Source of the DNA: CTSoil-075 sp964292325
Lineage (GTDB): Bacteria; Bacillota; Negativicutes; DSM-13327
Direction: 5' to 3'
NCBI GenBank assembly: GCA_964292325.1
Contig: CAXYVG010000094.1
Span: 1-13,300 of the forward strand
DNA length: 13,300 nucleotides
Shown: one piece after another, positions 6,105 through 13,298 of the stretch
Layout: each line of letters starts with the position of its first letter
Position numbering within the stretch: the first letter of the stretch is position 1
Notes under the pieces: generated by a model
Told to the model about the DNA's origin: nothing
The model's input: only the letters and a program-made list of their open reading frames with translations
Databases searched by the model: none
Translations under genes and position numbers: made by a program

Positions 6105-7847
6105 TCACAATAAGCATCCATTATTTTTTCCACTGTGCCAATTTCCCTTACCATCTAACAATAACCGAGTCTGATGATATTGTAAAAGAGTACGGCGATG
6201 TCCAACACTAACAATCGTCATTTGTGGTAATTTTTTGATCAGCATTTGATAAATAGCCTGCTCTGTCGGTTCATCCAAGGCGGAAGTTGCTTCGTCTAAA
6301 AATAGCCAATTGGGTTTTTGCAGTAATACCCGGACAAAAGCCACACGTTGTTGCTCTCCTAGCGACAAGGCCTGCCCCCAATTTGCTATGATCGGTAACT
6401 TCTCCATTAAATGACCTAATTTACATTCCACTAATATATCTTTCATTTTTTGCTCAGAAATACTTGTTGTCATACCTGGATATTGAAGAATTTCGCGCAA
6501 TGATGTAAGGGGCAGATATGATTTTTGTGGTACAAACATTATTTTTTGCCCTTCTGGTACGATGATTTCCCCTGAAGCATAGGGCCAAATACCAGCCAAT
6601 GTTCGAAGTAACGTACTTTTTCCACAACCAGAAAATCCCATAATTAATACATGATCACCACGCTGCAGCTGCAGTGAAAAATTTTGCAGGATCTTATTAC
6701 CATCCGGCAAAAAAATGTCCATTTTCTTTATAGAATACTCATTACATCGCTTCTGGAAAGTCGTAAGCTGATAACCTTTCGTAGATTGACTACGAATGAT
6801 TTCCATACTTATTAAGAAATGATTGAGTCGGTTGACCACTGCCCGCCACTGAGCCAACCGAGTAAAACTATCAACAACAAAGGAAAATCCCGTTTGTACA
6901 TGATTATACGCATCAACAATCTGAAACATTTGCCCCAAATGAATGTGTCCACTAAAATAACGTGGTGAAGATACCAACAGTGCAAAAATAGCTGATATTT
7001 GCGAGTAACCCGATGTGAGCCACATTAATTTTTTACGCACTGTAATAATGTTTAAATAATTCATAATAATAGCTCTAAAATTTCCATGGCAATGCGACTT
7101 TTCTTGTTTTTCCCCTGCATATAGAGCAATACTCTCTGCATTTTCTCTAAGTCTCATCAAACTAAAGCGGAAATCAGCTTCATAACGTTGCTGATCAAAA
7201 TCCATTTTCACTAATGGTCTTCCTACTTTGACTGTCCAATACGTGCCCGCAGCTGCATAGAAAATAGCGGCCCATACCAGATAACCATATACCGGGATCT
7301 GATATCCACCACAAGAAAAGTGTAGCACTCCAGATAAATTCCATAAGATCACAATAAAAGATAAAACCGTCACTACATCCTGCAAAAGATCTAACGAAAG
7401 CTTGAGCGTAAGCCAAACGAATAATTCTACATCCTCACTAATTCGTTGATCGGGATTATCCGTGTCGTGTTCTTCAGAAAGCTGCAGCAAGTAATATGTC
7501 TTATGATATAGCCAGTCAGATATATATCGATTGGTCATCCAATAACGCCAACGAATGTGGAGCATCATTCTTGCATAAATCTGATAACCACGAACGACCA
7601 CTAAACACCCTGCCAGTATGCTATACTGACCAATCGCCTGAATAAATCCTTCATAATCATAATTTTGTATGACTTGATAGAAAGTAACTTGCCAACTATT
7701 AAGTAATACTAAAATATATACGATTCCCAGATTCAAAGTAATGACGGTAATTAACAATCCCCAAGCAGACCACTTTTCTTCTGAGAACCAATAAGCCCTA
7801 GCAATTTTCCAACTGCTTAATAGTAACGCTGTTTTTGTACTCCCCAT
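6105..7847 (-). CDS. ABC transporter, fused permease and ATPase, SbmA/YddA (ABC_membrane_2) type
   Basis: This is a 580-residue half-transporter that would work as a homodimer in the cytoplasmic membrane. The N-terminal two thirds (about residues 25-330) form a membrane domain with long hydrophobic segments. It includes the family hallmark DNPDQRISEDVELF after WRYWMTNRYISDWL, seen in E. coli YddA, SbmA/BacA and the peroxisomal ABCD proteins. The ATPase follows: Walker A GFSGCGKST at 404-412 (K410), signature LSLGEQQR at 494-501, Walker B WLFLDEATSALDE with D518 and E519, and switch H550. All catalytic residues are present. AAGGAGGTGATG precedes the ATG with long (about 12-base) spacing; an in-frame TGA just upstream rules out an earlier start. 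Relatives move peptides, fatty acyl-CoA or cobalamin, so the substrate is unknown. It lies 71 bp downstream of rmuC and may be cotranscribed with it. Confidence 0.88.
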   Translation of the reverse strand: MGSTKTALLLSSWKIARAYWFSEEKWSAWGLLITVITLNLGIVYILVLLNSWQVTFYQVIQNYDYEGFIQAIGQYSILAGCLVVVRGYQIYARMMLHIRWRYWMTNRYISDWLYHKTYYLLQLSEEHDTDNPDQRISEDVELFVWLTLKLSLDLLQDVVTVLSFIVILWNLSGVLHFSCGGYQIPVYGYLVWAAIFYAAAGTYWTVKVGRPLVKMDFDQQRYEADFRFSLMRLRENAESIALYAGEKQEKSHCHGNFRAIIMNYLNIITVRKKLMWLTSGYSQISAIFALLVSSPRYFSGHIHLGQMFQIVDAYNHVQTGFSFVVDSFTRLAQWRAVVNRLNHFLISMEIIRSQSTKGYQLTTFQKRCNEYSIKKMDIFLPDGNKILQNFSLQLQRGDHVLIMGFSGCGKSTLLRTLAGIWPYASGEIIVPEGQKIMFVPQKSYLPLTSLREILQYPGMTTSISEQKMKDILVECKLGHLMEKLPIIANWGQALSLGEQQRVAFVRVLLQKPNWLFLDEATSALDEPTEQAIYQMLIKKLPQMTIVSVGHRRTLLQYHQTRLLLDGKGNWHSGKNNGCLL

Positions 7848-7868
7848 AGCACTTCATCACCTCCTTAC

Positions 7869-7898
7869 GTTATATTCATTGACTAGCAATGTCATAAC
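7869..7898. repeat. Small imperfect hairpin in the rmuC-ABC gap
   Basis: GTTAT (7869-7873) pairs with ATAAC (7894-7898), and CATTG (7877-7881) with CAATG (7887-7891), around an ACTAG loop. The structure lies in the 71-bp gap before the strong ribosome binding site of the ABC gene. It could stabilise or process the transcript; no T-run follows it. Confidence 0.3.
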
Positions 7899-7918
7899 AT
7901 CTAAAGGCGTCTTATATA

Positions 7919-9241
7919 CTATCGTTCTTCGCTAATAGGGCCCAGTAAATCAAAAGCCTCCGCTTGCGGCAATTCCTGTACATCTTTCAGCTTTCTTTCA
8001 ATGGCGCGAGATCGCCTAGCTGCATTATCAATGGTATTACCAGCCTCTTGCAACTTCTTGCCTGTTTTGTCGAGCAAATCACCGAATTTCCCAAACTCAG
8101 TCTTCACAGCCCCTAGTAATGACCATACCTCAGAACTTCGCCTTTCAATGGCTAACGTTCGAAAACCCATTTGTAGACTACTAAGCAGCGCTGCTAACGT
8201 AGTAGGTCCGCTGATCACTACTTTGTATTCTCTCAGTAATATATCAAAAAGTCCTGGGCGCCGTAACACTTCAGCATACAAACCTTCCGTCGGTAAAAAT
8301 AAAATACCAAATTCGGTAGTATGGGGCACACTGATATATTTGGCTTTGATATCCTTTGCTTCGTTTTTCACTCTAGTTTCTAATGCTTTGCCAGCCTCTT
8401 CAGCCATCACCAAATTAGCTTGTTCTTGCGCCTCAAGTAACCGTTGATAATCTTCCTGAGGGAACTTCGCATCAATCGGCAGCCATACAATCGTTCCTTC
8501 TTTATCTCTACCGGGTAGCTTAATGGCAAATTCTACGCGGTCATTACTACCTGGTATGGTCGCCACATTTTGCGCATACTGATCTGCTGATAACACTTGT
8601 TCCATTAGATTACCTAACTGAATCTCACCCCAAGTACCACGTGTCTTTACATTCGTAAGCACTTTTTTAAGGTCGCCAACACCAGCCGCTAATGTCTGCA
8701 TTTCTCCGAGTCCTTTATGAACTTGTTCCAATCGGTCACTGACTAGTTTAAAGCTTTCACCAAGTCGTTTTTCTAATGTCTCATGTAGTTTTTCATCAAC
8801 CGTTTTTCGCATTTCTTCAAGTTTTTTTCCATTATCTTGTTGGATTTGTTTTAAGTTTGCATCTATCGTCTCACGCATCTTATCCATACGCCGTTCGTTC
8901 GCCATAGTAATATCTTGCAGCTGTTTACTCAGTAGTTCACTCTGCGATACCTGTAGCTGCGAGTTGCCTGCCATCTGTTTGCCAATAGAATCGGTAAAAC
9001 TTTTTAAAGAATTTGCAATTTCTTCTCGTAATGATTTGGAGCTAACTCCAAGTTCTTCACGATTTTGGACTAATTCTCCCTTTAATCCCCGTTCCAAACG
9101 ATCTATATTGTTTTCCAGCACCATAAATTGAACCTTTGTATCTTGCTTTTTATTGATCGATAGTTTGATCAAGATAAGAACAAGAATAACTAGAATCAAA
9201 ACGTTCAAACCAATTAAAATATATACTATTCCATTAGACAT
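7919..9241 (-). CDS. rmuC: DNA recombination protein RmuC
   Basis: This 440-residue protein has an N-terminal membrane anchor (about residues 5-28), then a long charged coiled coil (about 30-190) and the RmuC domain. The domain shows TRGTWGEIQLGNLMEQVLS, then GRDKEGTIVWLPIDAKFPQEDY and, later, the conserved FLPTEGLYAEVLR and GPTTLAALL segments. RmuC is a predicted PDDEXK-type nuclease relative that limits DNA inversion between short inverted repeats in E. coli. The length is normal and the domain is intact. The gene begins 8 bp after the DUF2164 stop, so the two are in one operon. Its ribosome binding site, AGTAGG, is weaker than that of its neighbours. Confidence 0.93.
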   Translation of the reverse strand: MSNGIVYILIGLNVLILVILVLILIKLSINKKQDTKVQFMVLENNIDRLERGLKGELVQNREELGVSSKSLREEIANSLKSFTDSIGKQMAGNSQLQVSQSELLSKQLQDITMANERRMDKMRETIDANLKQIQQDNGKKLEEMRKTVDEKLHETLEKRLGESFKLVSDRLEQVHKGLGEMQTLAAGVGDLKKVLTNVKTRGTWGEIQLGNLMEQVLSADQYAQNVATIPGSNDRVEFAIKLPGRDKEGTIVWLPIDAKFPQEDYQRLLEAQEQANLVMAEEAGKALETRVKNEAKDIKAKYISVPHTTEFGILFLPTEGLYAEVLRRPGLFDILLREYKVVISGPTTLAALLSSLQMGFRTLAIERRSSEVWSLLGAVKTEFGKFGDLLDKTGKKLQEAGNTIDNAARRSRAIERKLKDVQELPQAEAFDLLGPISEER

Positions 9242-9249
9242 ACCTACAC

Positions 9250-9474
9250 CTACTTTTCAAGTCCATACAAATCCTCGATCTTTTTACTCACTAATGCATG
9301 CGCATCTTTGATAGCGTGGTTATAAATACTAGGCCCCACTAATTGAATCATAAAATCCATTAATAGCTCTGCTGATAAATTCCCAATCTCTTCATCTCGC
9401 TCATTAAGAAAATACGTTTGGATTTCTGAGACGATTTTTTCCTTTACTTCTTTTTCTAATTTAAATTTTTTCAT
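9250..9474 (-). CDS. DUF2164 family protein
   Basis: This is a 74-residue acidic protein with the family pattern: KEVKEKIVSEIQTYFLNERDEEIGNLSAELLMDFM followed by GPSIYNHAIKDAHALV. It is probably all-helical and cytoplasmic. I know of no assigned function. ATG 9474 follows GAGGTGAAGG closely. It is the first gene of the DUF2164-rmuC unit, with a recognisable promoter upstream. Coupling to rmuC might mean a shared role in DNA maintenance, but this is inference from position only. Confidence 0.85.
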   Translation of the reverse strand: MKKFKLEKEVKEKIVSEIQTYFLNERDEEIGNLSAELLMDFMIQLVGPSIYNHAIKDAHALVSKKIEDLYGLEK

Positions 9475-9515
9475 ATACCTTCACCTCGACATTTTCCTAC
9501 TTTCTTTCATTTATA

Positions 9516-9527
9516 GAACATCCATTC
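9516..9527. promoter_or_regulatory. Weak LexA-like site at the DUF2164-rmuC start site
   Basis: GAAC-ATCC-ATTC differs at one core base from the Firmicute SOS core GAAC-N4-GTTC. It lies directly downstream of the predicted -10 box, where LexA would repress. The flanking bases fit the full consensus poorly, so this is only a candidate. Confidence 0.2.
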
Positions 9528-9529
9528 CC

Positions 9530-9559
9530 ATGATAGACAATCTACTGGCGAATTGTCAA
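9530..9559 (-). promoter_or_regulatory. Predicted sigma-A promoter of DUF2164-rmuC with a dyad in its spacer
   Basis: On the minus strand TTGACA (9554-9559, perfect -35) and TATCAT (9530-9535, five of six) are 18 bp apart. The spacer contains an inverted repeat, GACAAT (9536-9541) with ATTGTC (9552-9557), which overlaps the -35 box and fills the spacer. That is a natural position for a repressor or a spacer-distorting activator. The start site would be near 9523, giving a leader of about 50 bases. Confidence 0.65.
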
Positions 9560-9569
9560 TGATAAACTA

Positions 9570-9612
9570 GACTTGATTCAGACGGCGTTTTTACGCCGCC
9601 TGAATCTTAGTC
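9570..9612. repeat. GC-rich hairpin 1 of a two-hairpin element
   Basis: Bases 9575-9587 pair with 9594-9606 around a TTTTTA loop: 12 Watson-Crick pairs plus one position that is A-C on the plus RNA and a G-U wobble on the minus RNA. GACT (9570-9573) can pair with AGTC (9609-9612) to extend it. The wobble suggests the stem is better preserved as minus-strand RNA. No T-run follows on either strand. The G+C content contrasts sharply with the A/T-rich surroundings. Confidence 0.65.
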
Positions 9613-9616
9613 GACG

Positions 9617-9692
9617 TTATCCAAGGACTTAGCCGCTCTTTACTCTCCGCCTATAGAGGCGCGAGTATTAGAGCGGGTTAGTCATCGGATAA
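9617..9692. repeat. GC-rich hairpin 2, long and stepped (structured RNA or palindromic repeat)
   Basis: A long interrupted stem pairs TTATCC (9617-9622) with GGATAA (9687-9692), GACT (9626-9629) with AGTC (9680-9683), CCGCTCT (9633-9639) with 9670-9676, TACTC (9641-9645) with 9663-9667, and CGCCT (9648-9652) with AGGCG (9657-9661) around an ATAG tetraloop. Five helices in register, separated by small internal loops, are unlikely by chance. It directly follows hairpin 1. It may be a non-coding RNA, the leader of the kinase operon, or a member of a dispersed palindromic repeat family. Confidence 0.6.
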
Positions 9693-9725
9693 AACAAGTT
9701 ATTGGCGTTATACAAAGAATATTTA

Positions 9726-9794
9726 AAAATGATTAACTATTTTTGGAAGGATTTTGTAAGTTATTACCGAATAGATAGTAACAGTAATCATTTT
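9726..9794 (+). repeat. Inverted repeat in the kinase upstream region
   Basis: AAAATGATTA (9726-9735) is exactly complementary to 9785-9794, and the adjoining ACTAT (9736-9740) pairs with ATAGT (9775-9779) with a small bulge. The loop is about 34 bases. The A/T content makes chance pairing possible. No convincing kinase promoter was found around it. Confidence 0.3.
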
Positions 9795-9820
9795 ATATTA
9801 TCAGTAAATTTTGTCACATT

Positions 9821-9858
9821 TTGTAATATTTCATCATTACAACCTACTAGTATTACAA
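9821..9858. promoter_or_regulatory. ATTACAA dyad plus third copy upstream of the kinase gene (candidate operator)
   Basis: TTGTAAT (9821-9827) and ATTACAA (9836-9842) form a perfect 7-bp inverted repeat with an 8-base centre. A further ATTACAA lies at 9852-9858, 16 bp after the second. The cluster ends 35 bp before the kinase ATG, so it could be a binding site for the response regulator of this operon or for another activator. The partner protein is unknown. Confidence 0.35.
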
Positions 9859-9893
9859 TCACAAAACATTAAATTTATGCATTTGAGGTGCTT

Positions 9894-11327
9894 ATGACAA
9901 TAAAAAGTCTCAATATGACAACAATACTAAATGTAAAGATCATTTGTGTTGTTGTATTGTTGATGATAACCGTTACAGCATATAACCATTGGTTATCTTT
10001 ACAAGAAGAGAATGAGAAAAATATAAAATATCTGATATCAATCACTGATTTTCTCGCAAAAAAGAAACCCGTCAATTACTTTTCCGAGTTGAGTCAACGA
10101 CAAGATCTTACGTCTTTACCTGTACCAGATCAGATTTTATTAATCAATACCGAACTTCAGCCTCTTTTAACTGATGTTTGTATACCAACAAATAAAATTA
10201 AATTTGGTTTTTATTCTAAGCAGTACGAAACGATCGTTGCGATTGGTCCACAACCTGATATTTCGCTACTGATTGGCATTACCCCCAATCAGTTTACTAA
10301 AAGCTATAATACTAATACAGAGCAACTATACGAAAAAAAGAATTCAATTGTCTGGCATGGTGCAACCATAATCACTTACATGAAACCACTTGAAGAACAC
10401 GGAGTCGTTGTTGGTCATGTTTTTGCTTCCATCAACCAAGATGCTGTTTTTGCATCAATTTGGAAGAAAACAATGAATACCTTTCTCGGTGCCTTTCTTA
10501 TGCTATTAGTATGTGTCACGATTTTTCACGAACTATTCATTAAATTAAAAGAAGACCTACTCGTATTTGCTGAATCGATAGTTGCTGGACATCGTTATCA
10601 TTCGAGTAATGAAATAACCGAAATTACCCCGATTCTCCAATCAATTAGTGAGCAAACAGAAAAAATGACTCGCCTCGATAGATTGAATATCATCGGTGAA
10701 ATGGCAGCTGGCATTGCCCATGAAATCCGAAACCCGATGACAACCGTAAGAGGTTTATTACAATTTATGAGTAATAAACCACAATTTATCAATCAAAAAG
10801 AGAAGTTTTCACTTATGATTGATGAACTGGATCGCGCGAACAGCATTATTACAGAATTTCTATCACTAGCCAAAAACAAAACCATGGAGTTTAGCGAATA
10901 TAATTTAAATACGGTGATTCATGATATTTATCCCCTCTTACAAGCAGATGCGCTCTCTCATAATTGTGAAGTACAGCTTGCCTTACAGGATATTCCCGAT
11001 ATATTCTTAGATCAAAATAGCATCCGTCAGCTCCTTTTTAATATGGTACGAAATGCTGTAGATGCGATGCCAAATCATGGAATCATTACAATTAGCACCG
11101 AAACAAATGATGCTACTGTACAATTATCTATAAAAGATTGCGGAACCGGTATCTCTTGGGAAATACGAGATAAATTAGGGACTCCATTTTTCACTACGAA
11201 AGAACAGGGAACAGGCCTAGGCTTGGCTATTTGCTACCGAATTGTTGAACGTCATGGTGCAACAATTACGGTAGAAAGTGAGCCAAACATCGGGACTACT
11301 TTTACCATAACATTCAACCATGTATGA
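9894..11327 (+). CDS. Membrane sensor histidine kinase of the TTT transporter operon
   Basis: This 477-residue kinase should sense an extracellular signal and phosphorylate a response regulator. A first membrane helix lies at about residues 8-30. An extracellular domain of about 160 residues follows, containing GFYSKQYETIVAIGP and YMKPLEEHGVVVGHVFASI, which resembles a Cache-type ligand-binding domain. A second helix lies at about 193-214. The kinase core has H-box AHEIRNPM with phospho-acceptor H276, an N-box NMVRNAVDAM (N387), G1 DCGTGI (D415) and a GTGLGLAI G2 box, all intact. A GTG at 9888 is in frame, but GAGGTG at 9885-9890 is the ribosome binding site for ATG 9894. tctB and tctA follow within 24 and 18 bp, so it probably controls carboxylate uptake, in parallel with TctE of enteric bacteria. 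No response regulator gene is in the window. Confidence 0.9.
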   Translation: MTIKSLNMTTILNVKIICVVVLLMITVTAYNHWLSLQEENEKNIKYLISITDFLAKKKPVNYFSELSQRQDLTSLPVPDQILLINTELQPLLTDVCIPTNKIKFGFYSKQYETIVAIGPQPDISLLIGITPNQFTKSYNTNTEQLYEKKNSIVWHGATIITYMKPLEEHGVVVGHVFASINQDAVFASIWKKTMNTFLGAFLMLLVCVTIFHELFIKLKEDLLVFAESIVAGHRYHSSNEITEITPILQSISEQTEKMTRLDRLNIIGEMAAGIAHEIRNPMTTVRGLLQFMSNKPQFINQKEKFSLMIDELDRANSIITEFLSLAKNKTMEFSEYNLNTVIHDIYPLLQADALSHNCEVQLALQDIPDIFLDQNSIRQLLFNMVRNAVDAMPNHGIITISTETNDATVQLSIKDCGTGISWEIRDKLGTPFFTTKEQGTGLGLAICYRIVERHGATITVESEPNIGTTFTITFNHV

Positions 11328-11340
11328 AATTTTGATTATT

Positions 11341-11347
11341 AGAGGTG
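11341..11347 (+). promoter_or_regulatory. Ribosome binding site pointing to a non-ATG tctB start
   Basis: AGAGGTG is the only Shine-Dalgarno-like sequence between the kinase stop and tctB. The codon at the best distance (six bases after AGAGG) is ATA at 11352. The first in-frame ATG (11397) is 49 bases further on and has no ribosome binding site of its own. Confidence 0.55.
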
Positions 11348-11351
11348 AACG

Positions 11352-11771
11352 ATAACGGAAAAAACAATTACCATACTTTTTTTACTAGCAAGTATTATGT
11401 ATTTATATTTGACGCAAGATCTCACATTTGGCACTCTTGGCTCACCTAAATCAGGATTTTTGCCGTTACTAGCAGCACTGCTTGCGATTATAGTAACACT
11501 CGTGCTTATTTTTAAGCAACGGCAACAACAAAAAATTACCGACCAACCTCATGTTGATTGGACAAAGTTTATTTTCATTATTATTGGCTTAGTATTTTAT
11601 ATTACGCTTTTCAATATTATCGGTTATTTTGTTGCTACATTTATATTCCTATTTTATTTTTTTAAAATAGCCGATACGACAGGCTGGCTACTTCCTGCTT
11701 TGCTAGCGGCTACTAGTGCTACCATATTTATTCTTATTTTTAAATATTATTTAACCATTCCATTGCCATAA
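11352..11771 (+). CDS. tctB: TTT transporter small membrane subunit, TctB-like, with apparent ATA start
   Basis: TctB is the small four-helix subunit that pairs with TctA in the membrane. Read from ATA 11352 the protein has 139 residues, with helices at about 4-20, 33-54, 70-90 and 94-132 (the last region probably two helices). It has the family's GSPKSGFLP segment after the first helix. Starting at the first ATG (11397) would cut 15 residues and remove most of the first helix (TITILFLLASI). No ATG, GTG or TTG lies in frame between the TGA at 11346 and 11397. ATA would be ATG with one base changed. ACG 11355 is an alternative, as is a sequencing or assembly error. It lies between the kinase (24 bp) and tctA (18 bp). 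Confidence 0.8.
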   Translation: MTEKTITILFLLASIMYLYLTQDLTFGTLGSPKSGFLPLLAALLAIIVTLVLIFKQRQQQKITDQPHVDWTKFIFIIIGLVFYITLFNIIGYFVATFIFLFYFFKIADTTGWLLPALLAATSATIFILIFKYYLTIPLP

Positions 11772-11789
11772 AACTCCGGGGGTGATCAC

Positions 11790-13298
11790 TTGGAAATATT
11801 AAACATGCTGTTACAAGGATTTTCTATTAGTATCCTTCCAGGCAATTTGGCAGCGTGTACCATTGGTGTTCTGATTGGTACCTTAGTGGGAATACTGCCA
11901 GGAATCGATACCATTAGCACGATTGCGTTATTGCTTCCCTTTAGTTACGGTATGGATAGTACAGCTGCATTGATTATGTTCTCAGGAATATATTATGGAT
12001 CCAAATACGGCGGTTCAACGACTTCCATTCTACTGAACGTACCAGGAGAAGCAGCCGCAGTAGTGACTTGTCTAGACGGTTACCCTATGGCACAAAAAGG
12101 TCGCGGCGGGGCAGCGTTGGCAGTGGCAGCGTTAGGGTCGTTCGTAGCTGGTACAATTGGTGTGATCGGACTTACTCTATTTGCTCCTCCTTTAGCTCAG
12201 GCAGCGCTAGCCTTTGGTCCACCAGAATATTTTTCCCTCGCTCTTGTAGGATTAATCATACTGACCAAACTAGCTGGTACTTCCATGCTTAAATCTACTC
12301 TAATGGCTACCATTGGTGTAATGCTAGGAACCATAGGACTAGACAGCATGTCTGGTATTAGTCGCTTTACCTTTGGCATTGATGAACTGAACCGAGGTTT
12401 TGATTTGTCAATTTTAGCAATGGGCATATTTGGTATTGGAGAGATTCTCACCGTAATGACAGAATCAAAGGATCAATCTACTATCCCCTCGCTACGTTTT
12501 CGAGATTTATATCCTAATCGAGAAGAATGTAGGCGTTCTATATTGCCCATATTTCGTGGTGGTATGGTTGGTTTTTTGGTAGGCTTATTACCAGGTCCTG
12601 CAGCAACAATCTCCAGTTTTGCATCTTACGCCCTAGAAAAACGTTGCAGTAAAAATCCAGATCAGTTTGGTCATGGTGCTATTGAAGGGGTTGCGGGACC
12701 AGAATCAGCCAATAACTCTGCCATTTCGGCTACTATGATCCCACTATTAACGTTGGGATTGCCATTTTGCGGTGGTACTGCTATTTTACTAAGTGGTTTT
12801 ATGATTCATGGCATTACTCCTGGACCAGCTCTAATTACTCAGCAACCTGATCTATTTTGGGGTCTTATCGCCAGCATGTATATCGGCAATATATTATTGC
12901 TCATTATCAATTTGCCACTCATTAGTATTTTTGTTCAACTACTCAAGACACCACTTCATATTCTAATGCCACTGGTGGCTGTACTCACTCTAACAGGTGC
13001 CTATAGTATTAATAATAGTGTATTGGATTTATTCTGGATCGTTTTTTTCGGTGTGATTGGTTTTTTCCTTCGCCAAACAAACTTTGAACCAGCACCACTG
13101 CTAATCGGCATCATAGTAGGACCGGAATTAGAACGTGGATTGATACAAGGATTAATTATTAGCAACGGCAGCATTTGGGGGCTGTTTACCCGCCCCCTTT
13201 CTGGTACCATTCTAACGCTGGGAGTTATCTTTATTTTATATAATATCACTCGATCTTTTCGTAAAGTCGCCCACTGGGGAAAGGAGATGAACAGTTAA
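11790..13298 (+). CDS. tctA: TTT transporter large membrane subunit, TctA-like
   Basis: This 502-residue polytopic protein is the main translocation subunit of a tripartite tricarboxylate transporter. It would import a citrate-like or other carboxylate with a periplasmic TctC protein and TctB, driven by an ion gradient. Both internal copies of the hallmark are present: GTLVGILPGID near residue 30, and GFLVGLLPGPAA near residue 265. The first is followed by YYGSKYGGSTTSILLNVPGE, the second by EGVAGPESANNSA. About 12 hydrophobic segments span the length, the usual size for TctA. Translation starts at TTG 11790, supported by GGGGGTGATC (11778-11787), which matches the 16S tail at nearly every position. 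The stop lies two bases before the window edge. Actual substrate is unknown. Confidence 0.93.
   Translation: MEILNMLLQGFSISILPGNLAACTIGVLIGTLVGILPGIDTISTIALLLPFSYGMDSTAALIMFSGIYYGSKYGGSTTSILLNVPGEAAAVVTCLDGYPMAQKGRGGAALAVAALGSFVAGTIGVIGLTLFAPPLAQAALAFGPPEYFSLALVGLIILTKLAGTSMLKSTLMATIGVMLGTIGLDSMSGISRFTFGIDELNRGFDLSILAMGIFGIGEILTVMTESKDQSTIPSLRFRDLYPNREECRRSILPIFRGGMVGFLVGLLPGPAATISSFASYALEKRCSKNPDQFGHGAIEGVAGPESANNSAISATMIPLLTLGLPFCGGTAILLSGFMIHGITPGPALITQQPDLFWGLIASMYIGNILLLIINLPLISIFVQLLKTPLHILMPLVAVLTLTGAYSINNSVLDLFWIVFFGVIGFFLRQTNFEPAPLLIGIIVGPELERGLIQGLIISNGSIWGLFTRPLSGTILTLGVIFILYNITRSFRKVAHWGKEMNS

Noticed and set aside
8001..8447. Open frame of 148 codons antisense to rmuC.
   Set aside because: The rmuC frame carries all the conserved motifs; the antisense product is low-complexity and serine-rich, typical of a shadow frame.
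9700..9893. Sigma-54 promoter in front of the kinase.
   Set aside because: TTGGCG at about 9703 lacks the required GC element 5 bases downstream, so the -24/-12 pattern is not met.
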